Source: Caulobacter sp. 602-1
GTDB lineage: Bacteria; Pseudomonadota; Alphaproteobacteria; Caulobacterales; Caulobacteraceae
Length of the DNA: 64,000 nucleotides
Assembly (NCBI RefSeq): GCF_003931565.1
Contig: NZ_RRYI01000001.1
Coordinates: 964,976-1,028,975, forward strand
Direction: 5' to 3'
A program made the position numbers and the translations under genes. Under the pieces are notes generated by a model. The model was not told the origin of the DNA and did no database searches. It worked only from the letters and a program-made list of their open reading frames with translations. Every line of letters starts with the position of its first letter. The stretch's first letter is position 1. This document shows, piece after piece, positions 54,086-62,956 of this stretch.

Positions 54086-55930
54086 TCAGCCGGCCAGGTT
54101 TTCCTTCTTCTCTTCCAGTTCCAGCCACTCCATCTCGGCCTGTTCCAGGTCGGCGCGCGCCTTGTCGAGGGCCTTCATGGTCTTGTCGAAGGTCGCCGGA
54201 TCGCGGCTGTAGAGGTTCGGGTCGGCAAGGGTCTTCTCGAAGGCGGCTATGATCGCCGGGCTCTTGGCGATCAGGGCTTCGCACTCTTCGAGACGCCGTT
54301 GGTCCTTGAAGGTCAGCTTGCCGGCCTTCTTCGGCGGAGGCGCGGCGGCCGCCGGAGCGGGCGCGGCGGCCTTGGCCCCCCGGGCCACCGGCGTGAACGA
54401 CGCGCCGACACTGGCCCCACGGGCTCCTTTGAAGAAGTCGGGGCTCTGGTCGATCAGGTCGGTCCAGCCGCCGGGGGTCTCCAGCACCTTGCCGTGACCG
54501 TTCATGGCGATGGTCGAGGTGGCGAGGCGATCGATGAAGTCACGGTCGTGGCTGACGAGGATCAGCGTGCCGTCGAAGTCGGCCAGCAGGTCCTCCAGCA
54601 GGTCCAGCGTGTCCATGTCCAGGTCGTTGGTCGGTTCGTCCAGCACCATCAGGTTGGTGGGATTGGCCAGGGCCCGGGCCAGCAGCAGGCGGTTGCGCTC
54701 GCCGCCCGACAGGCTGGTCACCGGCTGGCGCAGCTGGGCCTCGGTGAACAGGAAGTCCTTGGCGTAGCCGGCCACGTGCTTGGGCTGGCCGCGGACCAGG
54801 ATGGAGTCGCCGCCGCCGGGGGTCAGGAAGTCCCACAGGGTGATCTTGTCCGACAGCGCCATGCGGCCCTGGTCGATGTAGGAAACCTCCAGATTGGTGC
54901 CCAGCTGCACCGTGCCGGCGTCGAGTTCGAGTTCGCCCAGCAGCAGGCGCACCAGCGTGGTCTTGCCCGCGCCGTTGGGGCCCACCAGAGCCACGCGGTC
55001 GCCGCGCATGATGCGGGTCGAGAAGTCCTCGACGATCACGCGGTCGCCGAACTTCTTGGTCAGGTGCTTGGCCTCGATCACCTTCTTGCCCGAAGTCGCG
55101 GCGCTCTCGACGGCCATGTACATCGAGCCGCGCTTGTCGCCCTGCAGGTCCTTCTTCTGGGCGCGCAGGTCCATCAGGGCGCGGCGGCGGCCTTCATTGC
55201 GGGCTCGGCGCCCCTGGACGCCGCGCGCCAGCCAGGCGTTCTCGCGTTCCAGCACCTTGTTGAGGCGGCGCTCTTCCTCGGCCTCGGCCGCCAGCACCTG
55301 CTCGCTCCAGATCTCGAACTCGGCGAAGCCCTTGTCCAGGCGGCGCACCTTGCGGTGCTCCAGCCAGTAGGTGCGCTGGGTGACCCGGTTCAGGAAGGCG
55401 CGATCGTGGCTGACGATCAGGGCGGCGCACTTCGAGTTGGCCAGCTCTTCTTCCAGGGTCTGGATCGCGAAGATGTCCAAGTGGTTGGTCGGCTCGTCCA
55501 GCAGCAGCACGTCAGGCTTCTCGGCGAACGCTCTCGCCAGCGCGGCGCGGCGCTTCTCGCCCCCCGACAGGCCTTGCGAGCTCTTCTCCGGATCCAGGCC
55601 GAAGTCCGCCAGGGCGGCCTGGGCCTCATAGTCCTCGGCGCCGCCGGCGGTGCAGTAGTCCAGCAGGGTGTCGCCGGTGATCTCCGGCTCCTGGCTGACG
55701 AAGATGATCTTGGCGCCTGGCTGCACGGCGCGCTCGCCGCTGTCGGGCTCGACGCCCTGGGCGGCCAGGATCTTCAGCAGCGTGGACTTGCCCGCGCCGT
55801 TGCGACCGACCAGGCAGGCGCGGACGCGCGGCTCCAGGGCCAGGTCGACGCCGTCGAACAGGGGCTTGGCGCCGTCGGCGAGACGAACGTCCTTGAGGGC
55901 GAGAACAGGCGCGCGGGTCGGGGAGGCCAT
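54086..55930 (-). CDS. ABC-F family ATPase (Uup-like)
   Basis: 614 residues, no membrane segments. Two ABC domains: Walker A GRNGAGKST near 42 and GPNGAGKTT near 325; signatures LSGGEKRR and LSGGERNR; Walker B LLLDEPTNHLD and MVLDEPTNDLD. The C-terminal part (about 515-614) is a Lys/Glu-rich coiled coil, as in Uup. ABC-F proteins act on ribosomes or DNA, not transport. The linker between domains (about 230-285) is the P-site tRNA-interaction motif. Confidence 0.95.
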   Translation of the reverse strand: MASPTRAPVLALKDVRLADGAKPLFDGVDLALEPRVRACLVGRNGAGKSTLLKILAAQGVEPDSGERAVQPGAKIIFVSQEPEITGDTLLDYCTAGGAEDYEAQAALADFGLDPEKSSQGLSGGEKRRAALARAFAEKPDVLLLDEPTNHLDIFAIQTLEEELANSKCAALIVSHDRAFLNRVTQRTYWLEHRKVRRLDKGFAEFEIWSEQVLAAEAEEERRLNKVLERENAWLARGVQGRRARNEGRRRALMDLRAQKKDLQGDKRGSMYMAVESAATSGKKVIEAKHLTKKFGDRVIVEDFSTRIMRGDRVALVGPNGAGKTTLVRLLLGELELDAGTVQLGTNLEVSYIDQGRMALSDKITLWDFLTPGGGDSILVRGQPKHVAGYAKDFLFTEAQLRQPVTSLSGGERNRLLLARALANPTNLMVLDEPTNDLDMDTLDLLEDLLADFDGTLILVSHDRDFIDRLATSTIAMNGHGKVLETPGGWTDLIDQSPDFFKGARGASVGASFTPVARGAKAAAPAPAAAAPPPKKAGKLTFKDQRRLEECEALIAKSPAIIAAFEKTLADPNLYSRDPATFDKTMKALDKARADLEQAEMEWLELEEKKENLAG

Positions 55931-56136
55931 GATCGTTCAATACTAAAGCGGCGGTATGTCGCGGAGGTCTGGGCCCTATAGCAGGCCGCGCGCCGAGGAA
56001 ACGTCAAAATCGCGGGCCAGTCTGCGGGAGCCGAGCACGGAGCGCGGGTTGGCGGGGTGCGACAAATTTGCCCGTTAACGGCTCACCAAGCGCGGCCTGT
56101 TAGAGAAACCGAGCTTGAGGAGCATCAGTAATCGCC

Positions 56137-58059
56137 TTGAAGCCGAGCGCAGACAATATTGCTGCTTCTGATGTTCCCGCGCGTCTTGGTCTGGGCCTGG
56201 ACGGCCTGCGACGGCCTGTCTGGGTGTTCGACGACGTCCGCAAGCGCAAGGTCTACGCCAACCGCGCGGCGGTCGCGCTGTGGGGCGCGGCCTCGCTGGA
56301 CGAGCTCCTGGCGCGCGACTTCTCCGACCAGTCCCCCGCCGTGCGCGTGCGCATGGAGGACATCGCCAAGCGCATCGAAGGCGGCGGCGCCGTCGAGGAG
56401 CGCTGGACCTTCTATCCGAAGGGCCTGCCGGTCACGGTCCAGACCACGATCTCGCGCATCCTCTTGCCGGATGGCGGCCAGGCGCTCCTGTTCGAGGGCG
56501 CGACGGTCGCCCCGGAGGCCGACGAGCATCGCGCCATAGAGGCCCTGCGCCACACCAGCGCTCTGGTCTCGCTGTACGACGCCGACGGCTTTCGCATCTT
56601 CGGCAACCCCGCCGCCCTGGCCAGTTACCCGGGCGAGAACACCCGTTTCGCCGAGATCTTCGCCGATGGCGACGCTGGCGGCGCGTTGTGGGCCTCGACC
56701 CTGGGCGGCGAGACGATCGAGGGGGCCTATCGGGTGATCACCGCCCACGGCGAGCGCTGGCATGGTCTGGCCGCCCGCCGCACGCCCGACCCTGTAACCG
56801 GCGATCCCTGCATCCTGGTCAACGAGACCGACATCACCGAGGAGGTCGAGGCCCAGTCCGCCCTGGCCGACGCCCGCCAGCGGGCCGAGGCCGCCATGGC
56901 CGCGCGCCAGGACTTCCTGGCCAATATGAGCCACGAACTACGCACGCCGCTGACCAGCATCCTCGGCTTTACCGATCTGCTGGACGCTTCGGAGTTGGAC
57001 GCCGAACAGCGCCGCCGCCTGGCGCGCATCCGCGATGCCGGGACCGTGTTGCTGGACACCCTGAACGACGTCCTCGACTTCTCGAAGCTGGAGGCCGGCG
57101 GGGTCAGTCTGGAGACCCGGCCGTTCGAGCTGCGCGCCCTGCTCGGCGCCACGGCTGGCATCTTCGAAGCCCAGGCTGGAGCCAAGGGGCTGGACCTCAA
57201 GCTCGACATCGATCCGTTCTGCCCCGCTTGGCTGGAGGGCGACGGCGATCGCCTGCGCCAGGTGCTGGTGAACTTCCTCGGCAACGCCGTCAAGTTCACC
57301 CAGGTCGGCTCCGTGGTGCTGAGCGCGGCGCGGCGCGAGGGCGCGCAGCCTGGCTTCGCCCGTCTGGAGCTTGCGGTGTCCGACACCGGCGTCGGCGTGC
57401 CCGAGGCGATGCTGGGCTTCGTTTTCGATCGGTTCGCCCAGGCTGGGCCCGAGGTATCGCGCAAGTTCGGCGGTACGGGCCTGGGCCTGGCGATCAGCAA
57501 GGAGATCGTCGAACTGATGGGCGGCCAGATCGGGGTCGACAGCATCGCCGGGGAGGGCGCGCGTTTCTGGTGCGTGCTGGACCTGCCGGTCGCCGTGGCC
57601 CCCGAAAGCCGCGAGCCCGAGGTCCCACAAGCGCCGTCGCGGCCGCTGAACCTGTTGGTCGCCGACGACAACGAGGCCAATCGCGAACTGATCGGCGCGC
57701 TCGTCCGCGCGATGGGCCACGCGGCCGACGTCGTCGCCGACGGCCACGCGGCGGTCGAGGCCGTGGCCTCCGGCGGCTACGATCTCGTGTTGATGGACGT
57801 GCAGATGCCGCGCATGGACGGTCTGGCCGCCACCCGGGCGATCCGGGCGATGCCGGGCGAGACGGGCCAGACCCCGATCATCGCCCTGACCGCCAATGTC
57901 CTGCCCGAGCAGATCGCCTTCTATCGCGCCAGCGGCATGGACGACCACGTCGGCAAGCCGATCAGCCCGCGAGAGCTGCTGCTGAAGATCTCCCTCTGGG
58001 GCGATGACCGCGGGCGGAAGCCGGCGGATGGGGCGACGCTGGACGGCGTTCGGGCCTGA
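56137..58059 (+). CDS. Cytoplasmic hybrid sensor histidine kinase (PAS-HisKA-HATPase-REC)
   Basis: 640 residues from a TTG; no better start codon precedes. Two PAS-like segments (about 25-120 and 150-240). HisKA has [12 protein letters not shown] and phospho-accepting H266. The ATPase domain contains [20 protein letters not shown] and [10 protein letters not shown]. The receiver has [14 protein letters not shown] with phospho-acceptor D554. No membrane helix. It lies directly upstream of a micro-protein and membrane protein pair; no transmission partner is adjacent. Confidence 0.92.
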   Translation: MKPSADNIAASDVPARLGLGLDGLRRPVWVFDDVRKRKVYANRAAVALWGAASLDELLARDFSDQSPAVRVRMEDIAKRIEGGGAVEERWTFYPKGLPVTVQTTISRILLPDGGQALLFEGATVAPEADEHRAIEALRHTSALVSLYDADGFRIFGNPAALASYPGENTRFAEIFADGDAGGALWASTLGGETIEGAYRVITAHGERWHGLAARRTPDPVTGDPCILVNETDITEEVEAQSALADARQRAEAAMAARQDFLANMSHELRTPLTSILGFTDLLDASELDAEQRRRLARIRDAGTVLLDTLNDVLDFSKLEAGGVSLETRPFELRALLGATAGIFEAQAGAKGLDLKLDIDPFCPAWLEGDGDRLRQVLVNFLGNAVKFTQVGSVVLSAARREGAQPGFARLELAVSDTGVGVPEAMLGFVFDRFAQAGPEVSRKFGGTGLGLAISKEIVELMGGQIGVDSIAGEGARFWCVLDLPVAVAPESREPEVPQAPSRPLNLLVADDNEANRELIGALVRAMGHAADVVADGHAAVEAVASGGYDLVLMDVQMPRMDGLAATRAIRAMPGETGQTPIIALTANVLPEQIAFYRASGMDDHVGKPISPRELLLKISLWGDDRGRKPADGATLDGVRA

Positions 58060-58181
58060 GATCGGCCCCCGGACGCGCCGCGATGCGCGCCGGAACTCTC
58101 GGCTCGTTAGCATCGTTGATCGAACAAGGCGCGGCTATGGACGCGAAGCGCCCTTTCATCTCGAGCAAGGGGCTTCACGCC

Positions 58182-58262
58182 ATGCGATCGATTCTTCTGA
58201 TGCTGCTGGGGGTTCCTCTCCCCATCATTCTCCTCCTGGCCTTCTGCACCCACCATTTTTGA
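58182..58262 (+). CDS. 26-residue hydrophobic micro-protein
   Basis: MRSILLMLLGVPLPIILLLA begins a single membrane-spanning peptide that ends F-C-T-H-H-F. AAGGGG lies before the ATG. An in-frame ATG at 58137 would lengthen it to 41 residues. Very short conserved peptides with the L-G-V-P-x-P-I-I core are known in alphaproteobacteria. It is 17 bp upstream of the membrane protein gene, probably co-transcribed. Confidence 0.65.
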   Translation: MRSILLMLLGVPLPIILLLAFCTHHF

Positions 58263-58279
58263 GCCGGAGGACTGTCGCC

Positions 58280-58855
58280 ATGGCTTACGGAGCCGAACTT
58301 TCAACAGTCGACATCCCCGACGAGCACCAGTCGGCCGTCAGCTGGGATGCGATCTGGGCTGGCGCCGCAGCGACGGTCGCGCTGCTCTTCGTTCTCGTAT
58401 CGCTGGGCGCAGGCCTGGGCCTGAAGATGGCGCCGCGCTGGCCCGCGGGCCTGGAGGCTGATGATTTCACGCCGGCGGTCGGCGCGGTCTTCGTCGCCTG
58501 TCAGGTCGTGGCGAGCATGCTGGGCGGGTATCTGACCGGACGGCTGCGAACCAAATGGCTGCACGTCCATGATCACGAGACCTATTTCCGCGATACGGCT
58601 CACGGTCTGCTGGCCTGGGCGACCAGCGTCGTTGGACTGCTGGTGCTGGGGGCGTTGACGGCTCAGGCCCCGGCCGCGTCGGTCGATGCGCTGGCGCCGG
58701 CCGAAGTGATCCGCGCCGGGCAGATCGGCGCGCAGATCTCCCTGTTCCTGGGCATCGGCGCCCTGACCAGCGCCTTCGCCGCCAGCGTCGCCGCCACGAT
58801 CGGCGGCATGCGGCGCGACGACATGCACAGGCTGCACCGCGCCGCGAAGCCGTAA
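58280..58855 (+). CDS. Multi-helix membrane protein of unknown function
   Basis: 191 residues from the ATG at 58280 (ribosome site CCGGAGG, 9 bp upstream). Four predicted helices: about 30-50 (S-W-D-A-I-W-A-G-A-A-A-T-V-A-L-L-F-V-L), 75-95, 115-140 and 155-180. A polar loop carries H-V-H-D-H-E-T-Y-F-R-D-T-A-H-G-L. Related membrane proteins are common in alphaproteobacteria. Next to the micro-protein; function unknown. Confidence 0.72.
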   Translation: MAYGAELSTVDIPDEHQSAVSWDAIWAGAAATVALLFVLVSLGAGLGLKMAPRWPAGLEADDFTPAVGAVFVACQVVASMLGGYLTGRLRTKWLHVHDHETYFRDTAHGLLAWATSVVGLLVLGALTAQAPAASVDALAPAEVIRAGQIGAQISLFLGIGALTSAFAASVAATIGGMRRDDMHRLHRAAKP

Positions 58856-58903
58856 GGCTTGTCGCTGGGGCAGGGCGCGTGCGTTCCGCCTAGGTGAGGC
58901 GGC

Positions 58904-60163
58904 CTAGTATCCTGGCGAGGTCACGTTGAAGCTGGCGTTGTTGCCGATGGCGGTCGAGACGCCCGTCACCTGGCGGCCAGAATTGATCGTGGTGCTGGAG
59001 CTGGCGCCGATGTCGGCGCTGTTGGTCTGGTTGTTGGTCACGGTCATGCGGCCGTTGCACTTGGAGCAGGCGTAGCCGGTCACCGCATTGCCCATCGCCG
59101 TGGCGCTGGTCACCGTGTCGTAGCCGTCCTGGCCCTCGAAGCTGGCGATCGCCTCGACGCCGCCGCCGGTATTGGTCTGCAGGTTGTCCAGGGTCAGATC
59201 CGCGCCGACATTGTTGACCTGTGAGGAATTGCCGGCGGCGTAGGCGCTCGTCTGGGCCGCGCCGAACAGATACGAGGTCCCCTGCGCCTGGCCGCGCACG
59301 TACGAGGTGTTCCACTGGTTGGACGTGACGTCCGCCAGCGGACCCTCGTTCTGGACCGCCAGGTTGTTGCCGGTGGCCGTGGCCACCGTCGCCGACAGGT
59401 AGCTGTTGCCGTAAGCCGTGAACTTGCTGGCCTGGGTCACCTCGGCCGTGTTCGCCTGATCGGTGATGGCGCGGACGGCCGACTGGTTGCCGCCGCTGAT
59501 ATTGATGTTGTTGCCCGCGGTGGTCGCGGAGACCGCGCTGGTCCCCGAGACGTAGCCGACGTTCGCGCCGCCGTCAGCGAGGACATTGGCCGTGGTCGAC
59601 TGGCTGATCCGCACTCCGGCCGAGCCGTTGTCCAGATTGACGCCCTGGCTGTTGCCCATGGCCAGGGTCGAGACGGTCAGGTCCTTGGCCGAGGCGTTGG
59701 CCGCCTCGACCTGGCCACGCGCGGTGACCGTGTCGGAATTGACCTGGACGACGCGGGCCGAGACCGTGCCGTTGGACGCGGAGAGGGCGCCGGAATTGCC
59801 GACCGCCGTGGTGCGCACCGCCGAGACCGCGCCGGCGTCGGCGCCGACATCCACCACGCCGTGGGCGTAGACCTTGCCCTGGTTTTCCTGGGTCGAGTCG
59901 GCCGAGGCGTCGGCGTTGGTCACGCCGATCGAGACGCCGTTGGCCTGGGCCGTCGTGCTGGCGGTGACGCCGTCGGACACCGTCTGGACGTTCAGCGTCT
60001 GCTCCGAGAAGAGCTCGCCGAGATTGATCTGGTTGTTGAGAACCGGGCTCGGCGAGGTCGTCTGGGCGTAAGCGGGCTGGCTAGTAACGACCGCGCTTAG
60101 AATCGCGAATATCGGGATCACGCTTCGCGTTCCAGCGAGACGGGTCGTCGCGGGTTTGCGCAT
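58904..60163 (-). CDS. hfaD: Holdfast anchor protein HfaD
   Basis: 419 residues from the ATG at 60163. The signal peptide ends Q-P-A-Y-A-Q. The mature protein is Asn/Thr/Ser/Val rich with repeating short strands (N-N-Q-I-N-L-G, G-N-N-L-A-V-Q-N, G-N-S-S-Q-V-N-N), a likely beta-helix or fibre-like surface protein. Two cysteines near the end (C-S-K-C). Order and composition match Caulobacter HfaD, which anchors the holdfast to the stalk tip or pole. The start lies inside hfaB by 83 nt; an internal GTG at 60121 is an alternative. Confidence 0.9.
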   Translation of the reverse strand: MRKPATTRLAGTRSVIPIFAILSAVVTSQPAYAQTTSPSPVLNNQINLGELFSEQTLNVQTVSDGVTASTTAQANGVSIGVTNADASADSTQENQGKVYAHGVVDVGADAGAVSAVRTTAVGNSGALSASNGTVSARVVQVNSDTVTARGQVEAANASAKDLTVSTLAMGNSQGVNLDNGSAGVRISQSTTANVLADGGANVGYVSGTSAVSATTAGNNINISGGNQSAVRAITDQANTAEVTQASKFTAYGNSYLSATVATATGNNLAVQNEGPLADVTSNQWNTSYVRGQAQGTSYLFGAAQTSAYAAGNSSQVNNVGADLTLDNLQTNTGGGVEAIASFEGQDGYDTVTSATAMGNAVTGYACSKCNGRMTVTNNQTNSADIGASSSTTINSGRQVTGVSTAIGNNASFNVTSPGY

Positions 60164-61094
60164 TGTTCGTTCCCAGGTTGTCGTAGGCCGGAGTGAAGGC
60201 GCCGGTCTGGCCGACCGTGGCGTCGCCGAACGGGTCGTAGCGCAGGCAGCTTTGCGGGCCGGGCATGCCGTAGAGGTTGGCGCTCATCTCGACGGTGGCC
60301 CGCTCGATTAGGGCGCGCACCGCCAGCTGCATGGGCTCCAGCGCCCCGCGGCCGGCCGAGATGTCGAAGATGTTGCCGTTCAGGAAGTCGAAGATGCCGG
60401 CGCTGATCTCGCGGCCGACCACCTGCTTCTGGTACGAGATGACGTCCACCACCTCGAGCGTGCGGGTGTTCACCATGCGCAGGTCCAGCGCGATGTTCAT
60501 GACGAAGACGCGGCGGCGGAAGTTGCCTTTCAGCCCGTCGGTGTCCTTGTCGCCGACATAGGCGTCCACGCCGGCCGAGCGGATGTTGTAGTTCAGCTCG
60601 GTGATGCCGCCGACCACGTAGAAGTCGGAGCCGGGCACCTGGCCGGCGATGATCTTGCGGTAGTCCGCCGGCGCGTCGGGCGCGGGGTTGGGACGGTCCG
60701 AGATCAGCTTGTTGTTGGCGTACTTCAGCTCGAACTCCGACACCGAGGTGTCGAAGCGCTCGACCATGGGCATGCCGGCCTTGGCGAAGGCTGAGAAGGC
60801 CATCAGCGAGGCGCCCTGCGTCACCTTGCGGCCAGAGCCGTCGGACTCTTCCTTGCCGGTGTAGTCGGCGATGCGGCCGATGGCGATGCGCGGCGCGGCC
60901 ACGTGATTGGCGCGGGCGTACTGGTTCAGACAGACCAGGGCGGCCGAATAGTCGGTGGGATTGGCCGTGACCGGCGCGCTGCCGATCGGCTTGGCGTAGT
61001 TGCCGGCCGTCGAGGCCACGGGCACGCCGCCACAGCCGGTCAAAGCCGTCGCGCCCACTAGGGCCAGGACGAGACTCGTGCGTTTGAAGTTCAT
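60081..61094 (-). CDS. hfaB: Holdfast anchor lipoprotein HfaB (CsgG family)
   Basis: 337 residues from the ATG at 61094. Lipobox L-T-G-C with Cys21. A CsgG-type core: RIAIGRIADYTGKEESDGSGRKVTQGASLMAFSAFAKAG, F-Y-V-V-G-G-I-T-E-L-N-Y-N and RRRVFVMNIALDLRMVNTRTLEVVDVISYQKQVVG. CsgG forms an outer-membrane secretion pore for curli; HfaB is needed for the stability of HfaA and HfaD. Overlaps hfaA by 4 bp. Confidence 0.95.
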   Translation of the reverse strand: MNFKRTSLVLALVGATALTGCGGVPVASTAGNYAKPIGSAPVTANPTDYSAALVCLNQYARANHVAAPRIAIGRIADYTGKEESDGSGRKVTQGASLMAFSAFAKAGMPMVERFDTSVSEFELKYANNKLISDRPNPAPDAPADYRKIIAGQVPGSDFYVVGGITELNYNIRSAGVDAYVGDKDTDGLKGNFRRRVFVMNIALDLRMVNTRTLEVVDVISYQKQVVGREISAGIFDFLNGNIFDISAGRGALEPMQLAVRALIERATVEMSANLYGMPGPQSCLRYDPFGDATVGQTGAFTPAYDNLGTNNAQTRDDPSRWNAKRDPDIRDSKRGRY

Positions 61095-61552
61095 TGCGGA
61101 GTTCCCGCCTTCACCACGTTCGAGCCGGCGGTGACGTTGCCGTTGTTCACCTGGCTGGAATTGACGATGACCGTGTTGTTGTTGCCCTGGGTGATGACCG
61201 TCAGGTTGTTGCCGATCGCGGTAGAGCCGGCGTAGCCGCCCACGCCGCCGACGCCCGAATAGGCGTCCAGCGAGCCGGACGAACGGCTCGACGAGAACAC
61301 GCTTTGGTCGGAACCCGTCAGCATGACGCCGTCGACGATCACCCGGTTGCCGTTGGCGTCGCGGGTCGAATACTCGACCATACGGTTTTCCTGGCCCGAG
61401 CTGCGGCCATAGCCGGCGTTGAACGAGGCCGAGTTGGTCGACATCGACTGCGCCGCGGCGACGCCGCCGAGACCTAGCGTGGGGATGCACAGCGTGAAGA
61501 CGACGGCGGTGGCCGTCGCGACGCCCATGTTCTTTTTCCGATGCCAGGCCAT
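61091..61552 (-). CDS. hfaA: Holdfast anchor protein HfaA (curlin-like)
   Basis: 153 residues from the ATG at 61552 (GGAG 7 nt upstream); an ATG at 61528 is an alternative start. The signal peptide ends V-A-A-A-Q. The mature part is Asn/Ser/Gly rich, with curlin-like alternation N-N-L-T-V-I-T-Q-G-N-N-N-T-V-I-V-N-S-S-Q-V-N-N-G-N-V near the end. First gene of hfaABD. In Caulobacter HfaA forms high-molecular-weight, stable complexes that tether holdfast polysaccharide. Behind a sigma-54-like promoter. Confidence 0.93.
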   Translation of the reverse strand: MAWHRKKNMGVATATAVVFTLCIPTLGLGGVAAAQSMSTNSASFNAGYGRSSGQENRMVEYSTRDANGNRVIVDGVMLTGSDQSVFSSSRSSGSLDAYSGVGGVGGYAGSTAIGNNLTVITQGNNNTVIVNSSQVNNGNVTAGSNVVKAGTPQ

Positions 61553-61586
61553 GAAAGGCTCCGCGAACTGTCGACACGGCGCGGCA

Positions 61587-61602
61587 AGCAACACCCGTGC
61601 CA
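61587..61602 (-). promoter_or_regulatory. Sigma-54-like promoter of hfaABD
   Basis: On the minus strand TGGCACGGGTGTTGCT contains GG and GC separated by exactly 10 bp and fits the consensus TGGCACG-N4-TTGCT at every conserved position. Transcription would start near 61577, about 25 nt before the hfaA start. Confidence 0.75.
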
Positions 61603-61643
61603 AAAAGGTACAGATCGACGTGTAGGCCCTAGGTCGAGAAAAA

Positions 61644-61651
61644 ATGGTTAA
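61644..61651 (-). promoter_or_regulatory. CtrA-like half-site upstream of the hfaA promoter
   Basis: TTAACCAT (minus strand) is the left half of CtrA sites and lies about 45 bp upstream of the -24 element. The second half (TTCTC after a T-run) is degenerate. CtrA control of hfa in C. crescentus has been reported, which supports the match. Confidence 0.4.
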
Positions 61652-61711
61652 GCGCGCGCCGGGGCGATGGGCGGTGGTTCGAATCGTCGTGAGGCGCCCT
61701 AGATAGATGCC

Positions 61712-62362
61712 ATGAGCGAGCAGCGTTCCGAGCCGATCTTCAACGCGCCCTGGCCCGCCCTGCTGGCGGCGGCTTCGATCCTGGTCCCGCACATCCTGCT
61801 GTCGCGCGCCAGCGACGCGACCGTCGAGTCCCTGGCCCTGGTCCCGCGGGACTTCTGGAACGGTGTCTGGACGGGGCCCGTGACCATGATGTTCGTGCAC
61901 GGCGGCTGGGTTCACGCCCTGATGAATAGCGCCTTCGCCCTGGCCTTTGGCGCTCCCGTGGCCCGGCTGGTGGGACTAAACGGCCGGGGAGGGGGAATCT
62001 TCTGCCTCTTCTATCTGGTGAGCGGCGCGCTGTCGGGCGTCGGCTACGCGGCGATCCATCCAGACAGCGCCAATGCGGTGATCGGCGCGTCCGGGGCGGT
62101 CTCGGCCCTGATGGGCGCGGCCGCCCGGATCATGGACTATCCGGGACGGGTCGGACCGATCCTGGGGCCTCGCGTCATCTCGCTGGGCCTGGGCTGGCTG
62201 ATCGTCAATCTGGTGATGGCGGTTGCGGGCGGCCTGCTGACCATGGGGGCCGGCGCGGTGGCCTGGGAGGCGCACCTCGTCGGCTTTGTCGTCGGCGTCC
62301 TGCTGATCGGTCCGTTCGCCCGCTGGGCCGGCGTTCATCCCGAAAGTCCCGAAACCCATTGA
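61712..62362 (+). CDS. Rhomboid-family intramembrane serine protease
   Basis: 216 residues with six membrane segments. Catalytic S127 in the G-A-S-G motif (V-I-G-A-S-G-A-V-S-A-L-M-G) and H188 in E-A-H-L-V-G-F-V-V-G. Conserved H63-G-G-W-V-H-A-L-M-N-S near the loop-1 region. Cleaves transmembrane substrates. Divergent from hfaA, 160 bp apart; the CBS gene follows 57 bp downstream. Confidence 0.93.
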   Translation: MSEQRSEPIFNAPWPALLAAASILVPHILLSRASDATVESLALVPRDFWNGVWTGPVTMMFVHGGWVHALMNSAFALAFGAPVARLVGLNGRGGGIFCLFYLVSGALSGVGYAAIHPDSANAVIGASGAVSALMGAAARIMDYPGRVGPILGPRVISLGLGWLIVNLVMAVAGGLLTMGAGAVAWEAHLVGFVVGVLLIGPFARWAGVHPESPETH

Positions 62363-62419
62363 TCGCGCGGCCTCTTTGCGAGACCCTCCTTGCCTAGAAG
62401 AACATAAGGGAGAAGCGCG

Positions 62420-62851
62420 GTGCTGGTTTCTCAGATCCTGAAAGACAAGGGCGATCTCGTGTTCACGGCCTCTCCACAGGAGACCATCGGCGCGGCGGCC
62501 GCCTTGCTTCATACCAGACGTGTCGGGGCCATGGTGGTGGTCGACGGCGAGGAAGCGGTGGTTGGAATCCTTTCCGAACGGGACATCGTTCGGGCCATCG
62601 CCAAGGAAGGCGCCGGCGCGCTGACCAAGCCGGTCAGCGCCTGCATGAGCACCAGCGTGGTGTTCGCCCAACCGGACGAGACGATCGACGCCCTGCTCGA
62701 ACGCATGACCGACCGTCGGATTCGACACCTGCCGGTGGTCAGGGGCGGGCGTTTGGCGGGGATCGTCTCGATCGGCGACCTCGTGAAATACAAGATCAAC
62801 GAGGCCCAGGCCGAGGCCGAGGGTCTCAAGGCCTATATCGCCGCGGGCTGA
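62420..62851 (+). CDS. CBS-domain-pair protein
   Basis: 143 residues from a GTG (AAGGGAGAAG upstream). Two CBS repeats: about 8-65 (Q-E-T-I-G-A-A-A-A-L-L-H-T-R-R-V-G-A-M-V-V-V-D-G, G-I-L-S-E-R-D-I-V-R-A-I) and 78-130 (Q-P-D-E-T-I-D-A-L-L-E-R-M-T, H-L-P-V-V-R-G-G-R-L-A-G-I-V-S-I-G-D-L-V). Binds adenosine nucleotides as a regulatory module. Stand-alone form; partner unknown. Confidence 0.93.
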   Translation: MLVSQILKDKGDLVFTASPQETIGAAAALLHTRRVGAMVVVDGEEAVVGILSERDIVRAIAKEGAGALTKPVSACMSTSVVFAQPDETIDALLERMTDRRIRHLPVVRGGRLAGIVSIGDLVKYKINEAQAEAEGLKAYIAAG

Positions 62852-62887
62852 TAAGGCGGCGAACCCCCTGGCGGACGCGCTCCCGCG

Positions 62888-62929
62888 GAGCGTGACCCTG
62901 GCCGCTGGCGCGCGGCCGGGGTCACGCTC
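62888..62929. terminator. Long inverted repeat between convergent genes
   Basis: GAGCGTGACCC (62888-62898) pairs with GGGTCACGCTC (62919-62929), extended inside by GGCCG / CGGCC. A strong hairpin between the CBS gene and the convergent Rrf2 gene. It lacks a clear T-run (GCAGAGCTTCTC follows), so factor-dependent termination is possible. Confidence 0.55.
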
Positions 62930-62956
62930 GCAGAGCTTCTCTATATATGACGGACG

